A stretch of 64,000 bases of DNA. Source: Pocillopora verrucosa. Lineage: Eukaryota > Cnidaria > Anthozoa > Scleractinia > Pocilloporidae. The notes below the pieces were generated by a model. That model was not told the DNA's origin. It saw only the letters and a program-made list of their open reading frames with translations, and searched no databases. Positions 14,101 to 30,064 of this stretch are shown piece by piece. The stretch is from positions 8,851,359-8,915,358 of the forward strand of contig NC_089325.1 in the NCBI RefSeq assembly GCF_036669915.1, written 5' to 3'. Every line of letters starts with the position of its first letter. The stretch's first letter is position 1. A program made the position numbers and the translations under genes.

Positions 14101-17100
14101 GACACACATTTTACTCTTTTTACCGAGAAGGCGCATGTTTTATGGTGGCGATTGCCTGTTCGAGCCGGTCAATTGGTAAAACGGAAGGAAATAGCGTAGT
14201 AACATAGTCGGGTTAAAGTACGCGACCCGACCCAAACCGCTCTCTTTTTTTATTTACGGCATGAGTTAAACACGACAGAAGAGTAAAATGTCTCTTCATC
14301 GGTAAAGAACAGTTTAGACCAGCCAATCACAAGGCGGGCTGCGAGAATAGAACATGTTCTGCGGACACAATGTTAGTTTTACTTTGTTCGACGAAATTAT
14401 CTCGAAAACGTAAAGGGGGTGCAATATTAGTGATGTCCTGACAATTGATTTGGAGCGAAAGTCATTTGAGATATCAGATCAATGATAACGTTTCCTTTAC
14501 AGAATAATCTTAATTCGATAGCTGTATAGAAAAGCGAACCTCAGGAATTTAGCGAATGACACCTTGTTTACACAAGCATATGTATGAATTAATTTTTTCA
14601 TTATAAGACTTTTTCACGCTTTCACAAGATTCTAATTATCAAACCTATCCTACTCCTAAGATGGAAAACATACCAGTATCACTGAACACTTTATCTGTTT
14701 ATAAATTGCCGTGGGTTGAGCCGTGTACAGTTCATAATAAGCGACCTGTATCCTGTCCTTGTCAGAGATTCGATATTTGTGATACATCGACCAGGTAAAC
14801 TACGTGCTAGCTCATTACAGTGTTTTTCCCAATCGGATTGTTTGGCATGTGTGATATGTTTGCCGTGATTTTTACAGCGTTACTCTACCGTCGTGGTCTT
14901 GTTCAACTGAAGCAAGGAAAGGTTTATTTTTGCCGAGTATTGCAAGCTCACATTCCGAAAAACTCCATCGTGAACTTCAGAGGTAAAGTGTTTGATCGAA
15001 GGATAGGCGCAGTTCATTTTTGTGTATTGTTTGTGAAGCGACATTCTATGGGTTTGAACGAAATAGCGTCTTACATCTGTATGTAAAAAAGCGAAAAAGT
15101 CGTTGGAGATTAGAAACCCTGTGTGGTGGCAACAATTATCGCCAGTGTTTTCATGGACATAACTACGTACGTGCCCTGAACTCGAGTGTTTAGTGCATGT
15201 TACAACTAACCAACATTAAGGTCACAAATACTTCACAGTCATATTTAGCCATTGTCTCATCAGAGTAACTCAACTTTTTACATTGTGTTCTGTCCAGTAA
15301 CTCTGTGAATTTCATTTTCGTTGCAGCGAATTTTTTACAGTAAGTAAAGGGTCGGCTCTTTCTTTGGTTTCGTCAGTTGCTGGCGCTCTACGCTATATCC
15401 CGAGGTTTTATGCAATTAAACAGTTAACAGCTAGGTGATTGTTGTATCCATTTGGAGGAATGATTCACCGCCCACATGAATCACAATTTCATTTCTGCGG
15501 GGTACTTAACATGAACTTTCCATTATTGCCATTTCACCATGGTGCTTTTGCCTTTTAACAGACCGGCGTCGGACACATCAGATAACAGATCCATTGAACT
15601 CAAATATAAGGAACCGGAGCTGATTCCCGAGAGGACCCCAAGAGATTACACTGTACACTTCCCTCAGGAAAAGTCTCCAGAATCAATAACGATAAAGAGC
15701 TACAGGACTTCAGGACCAGTCGTACCGGATTCTATCAGATATCAGTAAGTCTTACTGACAGCCTTTATCACGGGATCAAAATCGAAACTCTCTGAGGTGC
15801 TCTCAGTACCCATATGTTTCGTCTTTAAAGAGAATGTGCAGTTGATTAGCTTGTATACATTTTCCCCTTATACTCGATGGCTGGTTGGATTAAAATACTT
15901 GAACCTTTCTAGTCAATTTTTCAGTGCGAGAGACACTTTTGTTGAACTGATCAGGAAATAGTTACCGGCTTGTGTGATCTACAGTTTGAACTATGCGGGG
16001 AGTTTTTGCATATTCGAGGACATATATTGTATCGAAACATTTAACTTTCGGCGGTGTTAGTTCATGAAGTTCCAACAATTTTTCAGGATTTCGTAGAAAC
16101 ATTTATTAACAGTCTTCTTAAGGTCCATTGTGCTCAAGTGCGGCACGAAAGTGAGATTTACGTTGGAAAATGGTACAGATCTTTTAGTTATTACCTGAGG
16201 CAGGATGTTCGGAACAAAACACAATAAACTTGTGATCTTCTGTCGCTTTCTTCTTTGTAGATGGACCGACGATGGATTTGGTAACAGAACATACCTCAAG
16301 AAGCTTAAGTAAGCGCAAATATTCAACAACTACTAGTCACAACAGTATCATTTTTTCATTCCATGATATAGTTTGCGTAATAACCCCTCGATGACTCTGA
16401 CTTGTTATTCGGTAGGGGACCGACATCTCCGCGCAGTTCCAGAAAGAAACTTCAACAGCCGACCAATCAGGTGACAATGCCCACCGGTAGCCGCTCATTG
16501 GACAAACGAACTCTGGCCTCCCTTGTGGTAGTCAGACATCTTGGTGACGCAGATAGAAGAAACATGTAAGAATGTTTTACCCTCGATAATTTCTGCGAAA
16601 AAAATTTTTTTTGTCTCACGATGATCTGATATTTTAACACCTTTTTTTACATCCTTGCAGTGATTGCATATCAGGGCCACAGGGAGGAAAGCTTATTTTG
16701 GGTCCGGCGGGCACCGAATCCGATAACATGGATTACGCCTACAATCTGGAGTACCTCTCTTTCTGTCAGCCTGTGGGCCCCAGGCTCGGTAAGTTAAGGG
16801 CTAAACCAAGATCCTTTGAATGCATGAATTTATCCTTAGCACTAAAAAACTTTAACTGAGTTTTTAATGCTGGGTCCTTCTAACAGGCGAAAGTGAAAAC
16901 CCGTCAACAGTAAACTGGTATTTACAAGGAGAGCATGGACTTTACCGCGAGACATTTAAGAGCCAAGCGGGACTGATTAGGTACGAGTAACAGCTCGTGT
17001 TTTAGCTGTGGAATGGTAATGCTAAACGCTTGTGTTCGTGATCTCACTTTACCGCCAGACATTTAAGAACCAAGCGGGACTGATTAGGTACGAGTAACAG

Positions 17101-20100
17101 CTCGTGTTTTAGCTGTGGAATGGTAATGCTAAACGCTTGTGTTCGTGATCTCACTTACGTACAATTCACTCACATACGCACGTAACTTACGCAAGTAGTT
17201 GGTATCGCATCACCAGCGCGATCAGGAGTACACGCTTCTTGATTTTCTCATAATCACCAATGCACAACCCCAGGCATTTGATTTTGTCAGCCTTTCATTC
17301 AGTTTATATTCGAAATATTCAAAATTGACTCCAGTTGCGATCTAGGTGAATGGCATAATGCTTCTCCAACATACTTCTCTGAGCCAAGGGGTTTCTCTTA
17401 ATATATTTTTGTCTCGTTATTTTAGCGATGATCTGAAGTCTCGTCGTACTGATGTACGAATTCCTAAAGACAACTCCCTCATGGTTAAAGGCCGACATTT
17501 TGGTGCCGCAGATGAACCCAAACAAAAAGAAAAATCGACCTGGGAACCACAGGAGTTGTCATCACCGTCCACTATCAGCTTGGACAGCGGTCACAGCAGC
17601 GTTACCACGAAAAGTAAAGGTTCTAAATTTACTTAAGACTTTGTTATCCATTCCTGATAACAAATTAGGGATATTTCGATTATTAAGCAAACAATTACTG
17701 AATACCCCAACCCCGTACCTTTTGTTCCCTCTAGACACATTACGTCCCTCGTCACCAGCTCTTTTATCTCCACAAGTCCGTTCGTCTTCACCGGCCTCGA
17801 CTTCACGTAAGGTGATCCCTATCCCCACAGCCAGTCGCTCGTCCAGACCATCCTCTGCCCGTAGCACGTGCAGTGCACATGGTGCGATAAACACTTCCAA
17901 CTTTTCGGTGCGGGACTTTAAACACTTTTGTTGGGATGAAGAGGTAAGTCTGCTATCTATGACAGTACCATTGCAGAGTAACACTGTTCTTGCCTTTTTT
18001 TAATACCCTTAGAAAGCCAATTTTGTTACGGTCATGATGTTTCAGCCAATTCGAGAAAAATGTTTCAGTAATTGTGTGTCGTTCATCCTAGAAAGTCGTC
18101 TAATCGAGAATTGTGATTGGTTCAAATTGAGTCCAATTCACTCTGTAATCAGACCAGTGATTAACAGAATGGAATGATCGTGAAGCGGGAGTTAAATTAT
18201 GAACAGAGCTGGACAAGGCAAAATCCGGCCACTAATTAGTCCAAACCATAACAGAATTACAGAAACAAAGTTCCCTTCTGTTTGACAAATTCATGAAAAT
18301 AACAAGATAATTTGGTTTTATCAAGTTAGTTCATAATATAAAAAGGTTTTAAATTTGACGTGTCGAGCGTTAGCTCTTCGCCATAGTGAAACGTAGTAGT
18401 TAACTTTTATCCACGAGAAATGAACACAGAAGTTTACTTTGGAACGCGCGCAAATGACGAATATTATCTAATTATAATTGTATGACGTATAAGCTGTCTT
18501 ACTGCACTGTCCAGTGACCTGTCCAGTGACATTCATGACGCATGCGCTATCCACTTACTGGTCAAGTTAAGCCGTTACTAGCCAATCACGTTTGATAATT
18601 TTTTTATAGTTTTGATTAACTGCGTTCTGTACATTTTTCATCACAGTACTTGCTAATGGACGACTACATAAGGCAAAGAGAAGTCTGGGCCGCCGTTAAT
18701 ATTCAGCGGTTAGTGTTGCATTAAACGAGATCTGAAACGTTAATCTTTACACCTAAACTCCTTTCATATGTTTTAATTCTTAAGAGGTGATCTATTTCTT
18801 TCTCCCAAGCAGCAAGTATATAACTTCAGCTATAAGAGTTTCTAGCAGTTTTGTATTGTTTTTGTTTTGTTTGACTATTCAACTATTATGACTTAGTGAA
18901 GATGTGGCCTCCCTTAAATTCTTCCCTCTGATCCTGCGCCTTTTTTCCTTCAGTTTAACCGTATAATTGAACTTTCCTCATTATTATAAAACATTGCATG
19001 TGTCTTTTCTCTATGCCACAGGATATTCCGAGGTTTCATCGGAAGACAGTATGCAAAACAGCTGAGAGTAGCAGACATTGAGAGGCAGAGAAAGGCAGCG
19101 GTTATGCTACAAAGGTTGGTCAACAGACTTGTGTGACGATAACAGCAGCTCCATATGAAGCAGTAACTCTTTAAAATTTCTTTTGGAAACTTATATTTAC
19201 CAAAACTTTTCATATAAATTTACCGACGAGGATTAGCTCAGAGTAATTTCATGTTTGAATTATTTTCTGAGAAATGACAAACGAAGGATCTCTGTTATTC
19301 GTCAGCGAGTGTAAATTCATTCTTAGAAAGGAAAGGGGTGGTTGTAGTCACAAGTTAAAGATGAACATTCCCTCGTGTGATATATGACGGTGTATACCAG
19401 ACAGGTTGGTGTTAACTTGTAAATGTTTTAAATTTGCAGTAACTTTCGCGGATTTCTTGCCCGGAAAAAGGTAATGGAGCAGAAAATACAAGAATATAAA
19501 CCAAGTTCACGTGACCTGGAATGGGCTCGAAAGTACAAACAGGATCTGAAAAAGAGGGAAGAGGCCAGAAAACAGAAGAATCAACATGCCATGTTTATGT
19601 GAGTCACACTTACTTTTGTATCTTGTGTTTGGGTCAGGTTTAGGGTTAGAGTTAGCAGGTCGCCGCATTCCGGCCTAGTTGTCCCACAATACCTCTCCCT
19701 GCAGTAAGGAGCGTATATTAGCGACCGCTCGTCTACTAATTAGGATAACGTTACCCGACTCTGTTCCTGAGAACAACTCAGTTCACTTGGTATATTGTGC
19801 ATATTAATTATTTTGCAGGCAAAACAGAGAAGCTGACAAGCATGGGCAACAAATAAAACAAGTGCAGGCTCATCAACTTATTTTTGAGTAAGTAATGTTA
19901 TTTCTTTCTTTTCTAATGATTATGTATAGAGCCACACCCTGCCTTTCAGTGAGCGTGGTAATAAACCATGGAAGTTGATTTCAAGTGACTTTATTAAGTT
20001 GTCTGTTGTTCTTTTTTCCAAGCGTGTTCCATCCAACACCTGAGGGTCCAACTAAAGCCCAAAAGAAAGCTGCTGCTGTCACCATTCAAAGGTCACGTAT

Positions 20101-21756
20101 CTTTGTGTTAACCCTAAGCAATTTAGTTAGAAAGGTTAAGGAACTATGTGTGTTCTCCTTTTGCTCCACCTTCAAACTACGTTTTTTTTTCATTGCGATA
20201 CTTTGCTTGCCGTCTTTAGGTATTTCAGAGGCTGGTTTGTTCGTCGAATGCTTGAAAAATCAAAAGCAAAGGTAATTATAAGTAAAAACGTTACCAAATG
20301 GTTTTTATTCGTGATTTCTTTTTCAGGGTGGAAATCTCTTATTAAGCTCCCACGGTCTATATGTCACGATGAACATCTTTTACCAAAAAATACATCCTGG
20401 AGAGTTCTGACGAGTATCTCAGTTCTTATATTTCATTACTTTCTCGGAGAGAAAAGCAAAAAAGCTTCCATTCCATAGATACCTTTACATTCTACTAATT
20501 GGGTTTTTCTGCCCTAAAGGCCTTGAAACGGACCTTGTCTTTCAACAAGTTTATTAAAGGTTACCAGGAACTTCTCTTCAGGATTCAAAAGCGATACGGT
20601 ATAAAAGAACCAACAACTGCACTGGAGTTTAACGAACTGATGGAATATGTCGAGCGACTTAATAGTGAGTCTGTTATACTTAGATTGTGGAAAAATCTCC
20701 TAGTTTTGGTCTTATTATATTTGTTATCAGTAAAGCAGATTCTAAATATGCTTGGCCTAAATCGAGCGGCTGTCTGGTCCTCGATAAGTTAAATTCGTTG
20801 GCCATGTTATTAATTGTCAGTTAAACTAGTATTTATTAGAATTTTAGTTCTACATCGTTATCAGATTTTCCAATATAGCGATTTTAAATTTTTAGACACG
20901 ATCAAATGTTGTTTTTTTCGTTTTCTAAAGCAAGTAATCAATTTTTTTCGAGACATTCTTTATTTTTATTATTTTTGCAGAGTACGAAGTAGCATTTGAT
21001 AAATTTGCCACAAATGGTCTCTTGCAATATAACGACATCAAGGAGTTCTTCAAGTCTGTCGGCCATACTCCGTCCCAAAAGGAAATCGACGATGCTATTG
21101 AGCTTGTTACAAAAAGTAAGAGACCATTTCATGTAACGGGGGAGGGGGGGGGGGGGAGAAGGTTTACAGTAGATGATGTCAGATGTACTGGTAAACAGGT
21201 GTTATTGAAAATCCGGAATTACAACTGTTTGCCGTTGAGTCTTCTGATCATAAAGGAACTTATGTTACACTGCTAACAGTATAACACCTCTTTACGTCGC
21301 ATGGGACTCTAACCTCAGCTTTTCTTGTTTCCCTCAGTGTCTGCCAAAGGTCGTGCTCTGACCAAAGCTGAAGCAGTAGAGGTATTATTTCAGATTTACG
21401 TTCCAAAAGGCACAAAAATGAAATTATCTGACGTTCGTAAATCTACTTGGCTAAATCCACTGGACGATGGAAGGGATGTTATGCAAATGTTGTCTAAAAA
21501 AGACTTGGAACAAACCAACCTATTGAAATGTTTGGAAGTTGTGGCTGGTGCAGGAAAGGAGAGCGATGAGATTCAGGACTTGCTTCGACCAGGATCAGCT
21601 GCGGCGAAACAAAACGACAAAAAACAACAAGGAAAGAAAAAATCAACGGCAAAAGCTCCCCGCAAAGCTATCTTGGCCCAGTATCCCATGCGGCCGTCAA
21701 CACCAACTACAAAATCTCCTAGGCCTCCATCGGCAAAAAAGCCCAGTAAAAGATGA
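8125..21756 (+). CDS. IQ-motif protein with coiled coil and EF-hand-like region, unidentified family
   Basis: I do not recognise the family. Twenty-eight exons join in phase to 1,344 residues: 8125-8160, 8718-8783, 9268-9380, 10204-10284, 10764-10851, 11170-11430, 11639-11776, 12097-12221, 12408-12922, 13397-13496, 13649-13730, 13818-14044, 15562-15744, 16261-16308, 16416-16565, 16661-16788, 16887-16980, 17426-17613, 17735-17943, 18647-18708, 19022-19114, 19440-19598, 19819-19887, 20023-20091, 20220-20271, 20520-20664, 20981-21115, 21338-21756. Three calmodulin-type IQ motifs occur near residues 962 (NIQRIFRGFIGRQ), 993 (MLQSNFRGFLARKK) and 1092 (TIQRYFRGWFVRRM), separated by a charged helix. 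An EF-hand-like helical segment (about 1161-1205) and a Lys/Pro-rich tail follow. A glutamate-rich coiled coil sits near 376-400; the middle is Ser/Pro-rich. Exons from 15562 on are firm. The first two exons and the 13397-13730 junction are less certain. A cytoskeletal or ciliary calmodulin-binding role is inference. Confidence 0.78.
9387..9993 (+). mobile_element. Decayed non-LTR (LINE) retrotransposon 3' fragment
   Basis: Lies in an intron of the IQ-motif gene. The frame from 9398 reads like the C-terminal end of a LINE reverse transcriptase (ILPHLEYYCPLL, then RYILGCGKFTPYN and KRLEERRKFQALVLVYKC). After stops and frame changes, a second piece at about 9770-9860 reads KLWNSLPMYVRNVKDIFTFK, the terminal motif common in these elements. 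The fragment ends in AATAAAGTA plus a TTG-rich simple repeat (9964-9993), the usual type of LINE tail. GTATAC occurs at 9381-9386 and again at 9993-9998, a possible short target duplication. No intact enzyme remains. Confidence 0.8.
14045..15561 (+). other. Long intron of the IQ-motif gene
   Basis: About 1.5 kb between the exons ending at 14044 and starting at 15562, which join in phase. The open frame at 14820-15086 has no family resemblance and no fitting splice sites. I see no repeat or RNA gene here. Confidence 0.6.
16940..17156 (+). repeat. 107-bp tandem duplication spanning an exon end and splice donor
   Basis: Two copies (16940-17046 and 17047-17153), nearly identical, with only about two substitutions near the start of the unit. 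Copy 1 contains the last 41 bases of the exon ending at 16980 and its GT donor; copy 2 therefore carries a second exon end and donor (GT at 17088). Reading past the first donor meets an in-frame TAA within three codons, so only the first donor keeps the protein open. Confidence 0.93.
18345..18400 (+). repeat. Dispersed repeat with GACGTNTCGAGCGTTAGC core, copy 1
   Basis: Intronic. Contains TTGACGTGTCGAGCGTTAGC followed by TCTTCGCCATAGTGAAACG. A related copy lies at 54715-54765. The halves are partly complementary (TTCGAGC/GCTCTTCG), which suggests the end of a non-autonomous element. Confidence 0.6.
21138..21156 (+). repeat. Poly(G) run
   Basis: A guanine-rich run broken only by one A, directly after the donor of the exon ending at 21115. 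A typical slippage-prone tract. Confidence 0.9.
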
Positions 21757-22158
21757 AATTGGTAATAACCCTGTTAACCCACGTGAGGGCAGATTGACCA
21801 ACACTTCAGACGTAAAGAAATAGCATGAATATTGCTAAGAATTTTTAACCCTCGGCAAGGCGTGGCGACGTTTCCCATGCTGGCAGTTCAGACAACTGCT
21901 TGTTCTGCCTTTCTCCTCGCCGCAACATGCACTACGACGTCACAACCTGACTTTGGGACATCCAATTTTTCTCGATTTTTTTTTCTTTTTTGCAAGACAA
22001 TACTCTGTACCCTCTTTGTACTTTTGTGCTTAGCATAGGCGTAGCCTGAATATTATGATTGATAAATTACTATAGAATGAGAAGAACTGAAATATAAAGA
22101 AACTTTTTTGTCATTACACTCTTGTTGTTAAACAGCAAATTAGACTGAAACGATGAAA

Positions 22159-22164
22159 AATAAA
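22159..22164 (+). promoter_or_regulatory. Poly(A) signal of the IQ-motif gene
   Basis: AATAAA about 400 bases after the stop at 21756, followed by a T-rich stretch. The most plausible 3' end signal for this transcript. Confidence 0.5.
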
Positions 22165-22723
22165 GATAAATTAAAATATTACACTGACTTGGAACGACAT
22201 ATTTTTCAACTCTTTACTAGTCTTTTGAAAGCACAGGCAAGGATCAAGGACGAAGGAAGAAGCCGAGAATGATCAAGAGTTTCTACCTTGACTTAACATA
22301 TCCCATTTTGTTTTATCACATCTTTAGAGTGCCGTGACTATCGTAAAAGGAAAACTTTTGAAACTTGGGTAACCTTTTAGAATCACGTTACTGTCTTGCA
22401 CTTGAAAGTTATTCATGTTACGTTGGTTTACTTCTCCTTGTAATCTGCCTTGATTCTGTCACGATGGGCTTCTTTTCTGTCCAGTAGTCGGGTCATCTTT
22501 GAGAAAATTTTCGACCGCTGAGAAATTTTGGGAACAAATATCATTTCTTTTAATTTAGGACAAGATAGGATCAGTTCATTGTCTCTTGTTGAGGACAAGC
22601 GAAGAAAATATGAGGACGCAAAGAATTGATCCTCTTGTGCCTCCCCTCCCTCTCCACGTCCCATTCCCTACACTTCGTCACTTGTCACACAATTCATGTA
22701 ACCGCTCCTGGTACATTTGCCGC

Positions 22724-22754
22724 CAACACGTTCAGTTGCCCACTGAACGTGTTG
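22724..22754 (+). promoter_or_regulatory. Perfect 13-bp hairpin in the PRPS 5' leader
   Basis: Arms CAACACGTTCAGT (22724-22736) and ACTGAACGTGTTG (22742-22754) are perfect complements around a five-base TGCCC loop. The hairpin ends 21 bases before the PRPS start codon at 22776, so it is probably transcribed. The function is unknown. Confidence 0.75.
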
Positions 22755-22775
22755 TATCGTTACATTTTCCCAAAC

Positions 22776-27306
<4,531 letters not shown>

Positions 27307-27485
27307 AAGACATAAATATGTGTACAGGGAGTTTGGGTTCTTTGAGTATTTAATAAGAGTTAACAGATTATATTTGTTATGGTCAGAATAGCAATTCATA
27401 CGCGTTGACCAGGTAACAGTCCTCTGAGCTTTGACTGATGTGGCCACCTAGGCAAGTAGGAAAAATGTAGTCAACTACAAGTTAT

Positions 27486-27491
27486 AATAAA
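27486..27491 (+). promoter_or_regulatory. Poly(A) signal of PRPS
   Basis: AATAAA 180 bases after the stop codon; the nearest canonical signal downstream of PRPS. Confidence 0.55.
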
Positions 27492-28621
27492 ATTATGTAA
27501 CAAGCTATAGCATTGTTATGTCATAGCAGTTATGGTCTGAAGTTTAAGTGAGATAACCATTTGCTCAATCGTTCCCACGTGCTTCTGTCATCTTGAGTAC
27601 CCAAGTGGTAAGCCTTGACATGTCAAGTAAACTTCCAAAACTCATCGCTGGCCATTTGTGCCATGGTGCTTGTTTCAAAGAAAAGGTTGTAGTTACTTGT
27701 CTAATACACCATATACAAATTCTGTCAGCGCCTGATCAGTTCACTAGCCTGGCTGGCATAGTTTAGCAAAGGATTCACCCGGCTCCAATTTCCAGGATCA
27801 ATCCTAAGTCGTTTTAAAATTTTAGAATCCCCGAGTTTTGCAACAAAAAACAATTCTTGCCTCTCTAGTAAATTGATTTTAGTTCAATTACATGCTATTA
27901 GTAGCTTATACGACAAATGATCGACAAGTTTATCACGGTTTTGTTTATTCAGTCGATTTTTCTAGTTTTTACCGGGGAAAAATTTTGTCGGCGGTCCGTC
28001 TGAGGATTTGTCAACCTCGCCCAAATTTTGTCAAGTCGCGACAAACCATCCGCACTTGTAAAATGTTGGTGATGACAAAAAAAAATTTCTAAATAAACAA
28101 GTTTTTCGCTTGTGCGGAGAGACCCTAACAGTGATAATTACTAGCTGATGTGAATTTAACATCTGTTTCACCTGCCTGAAGTGTAAAGACGTGGATAGCA
28201 GTCATTTTTCAACTTTACTATCATCATTTCCCTAACTATTCTATTGCTCAAGTAAGTCCTTTTTTTTTTTCAAAACCAAACTTCTCTTCAATATTTTAAA
28301 GCTCAAGTTTGATCAGATCACAACAGAATTGTTCTCTAATTTATATAGAAAAAGTCCTTAATGTACTTTAAACTACATGATATAAAAAGTAATTTTCTTT
28401 ATGCGCTATCTCAGATGCCACGATCGATGCATCTCGATTGTCAACTCTGGACATTGCAGAGCATAGGTAAAAAAATGACGAAGAATAGATCCAGTTTATA
28501 ACTTGGTTATCTTTTCTTATGTATGGCGTTTACTGTCCATATTGACATCTACTAACAAAATTCTTTTGACAACTTTCATTTTACTATCAGCCATGGTTAC
28601 TCTGTCATAAGAATATGTAAG
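27492..28621. other. Intergenic region between convergent PRPS and the EGF gene
   Basis: The two genes converge here. I see AT-rich sequence with no coding region, no convincing repeat and no RNA gene. The open frame at 27892-28092 lacks family resemblance. Confidence 0.5.
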
Positions 28622-30064
28622 TTAAAGGCATGCCATAAGGTAACGCTTCCTACTACGAGCGTGCTCTTCCGTTTGTCCTTTTAAACTGTGTATTTCCTTT
28701 CTTGCATCTTTTGGGCACTCTAGTAATGAGAAAAATGAAAAAATTATCAGCAGAATTCTCAGCTGACCCAAGCCAAATGTTCAGGCGTTTAGCACCAGTC
28801 AAGAGGAGGTGATAATGCTACTTACTTTTATGGCAGTGAGGTCCAAAATATCCTGTACCGTAGCAATCACAGCGGTAGGAAGACTGACCCATCAGTTGGA
28901 CACAATACCCATTGTTCTTACATGGATCATCTTTACATGGATCCTCTGAATAATAAGAATTTAAAAATTTGTTGTTATCGTTACATTGCTTGGGAGCATT
29001 CGACGCAATCCTTCCTATGGAGCAATTAATCATTTGACGCATTCCTTCTCGTGGAACACGTAATCATTTGACGCATTCCTTCCCATGGAACACTTTGTTG
29101 TGTCAGTCTTGGATGGCACTTACCCCTAACCTTGGTTCGTGTTTAGTTTTGGAAATATCTAAGGGGTTTTTCGCTGGTCTGTCACCGGAAGTAAAGTAAC
29201 CAATCTTGTTACCAACCTAACTGAAGCGCATTATCTGCCAAACAGCTTTCCAGTGTTGAGTAATTAAAGGGATTGTTACAACACAACGCCTGATCACAGC
29301 GGCAGAGCCCGTCGACCACGTAACATCCCTGATGCGTAACGGGGCACTTTAGAGATCGTATACAGGTCAGCTTTGGGGCTGCATGGAATTCTGGAACTGC
29401 AAGGTATAACTTAATTTTGAAAAATAATCCTTCTCAAAGGAAAAAAAAAGCGTGAACAGACTGGGTAAAGTCTTACTCCAGTGGGTCTACTTTTGCCCTC
29501 CTTCCCTCCCTCCCACATACCTGCGATATGAACAGATGGTTATGTTGTCTGAAACTTCAAAGTTATTGGGTGTAATGTTACATTCTAGAATCTTTTTGCC
29601 TAAAACATTACGAACAGGGTGAACACAGTGTAAACACAAAAGCATCGATCCCTCGCGAAGTTTTTAAAATGATCATTAAACTGTTGAACTAATCCATCGA
29701 AAGGGGAGTGATCCCTTATTAAAGTGATATTTTTTCTGCGGTCAGAATGAATTTTGGCATTTCTCTGCGGCGTTATCCAGGATGAATGTTTGTCATTTGG
29801 TAAGGAAATGTTCATTCTATCATAGATAAACACAAAGTTAAGGTGAAACAACACCTACCCTCTACATAAAGATAGTTTTTTGTAAGGTGATCCGGCCTCT
29901 GTTTAACGCCAACAGATTTGTATTACAAGAATTTTAGCTTTTCATCTAAATCCATCCTTCCTAATCGTAAGCTCAAGTACTAAACGTTAAACTTTTGTAT
30001 ACAGGACCGAGAAATCAAACTTACCTAAGCACAAAAGGACACAAACACTCACAAAAGTCTTCAT
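28622..30064 (-). CDS. Small secreted cysteine-rich protein with one EGF-like domain
   Basis: Four exons join in phase (30064-30025, 29396-29217, 28945-28826, 28719-28622) to 145 residues; all three introns are phase 1, as in secreted domain-shuffled proteins. The start MKTFVSVCVLLCLVPEFHAA is a clear signal peptide. Residues about 22-73 form a cysteine-rich module (CPVTHQGCYVVDGLCRCDQ, then CC and one more Cys) that I cannot assign. Residues 74-113 form a six-cysteine EGF-like domain (CKNNGYCVQ, CDCYGTGYFGPHC). The last exon is basic (RSRKRYLMACL) and its splice site is weaker than the others. No membrane segment is visible, so the product is probably extracellular. Roles in mucus, matrix or nematocyst contents are all possible; the sequence does not decide. 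Confidence 0.75.

Larger units (their letters stand above)
21757..22775. other. 3' UTR of the IQ gene and PRPS promoter/5' UTR
   Basis: Holds the 3' end of the IQ-motif transcript (poly(A) signal at 22159-22164) and the upstream region and leader of the PRPS gene. No coding region is supported; short open frames on both strands around 22428-22850 are shadows or chance. Confidence 0.6.

Noticed and set aside
14820..15086. Plus-strand open frame inside the long intron of the IQ-motif gene
   Set aside because: No domain or suitable splice sites; flanking exons join in phase without it.
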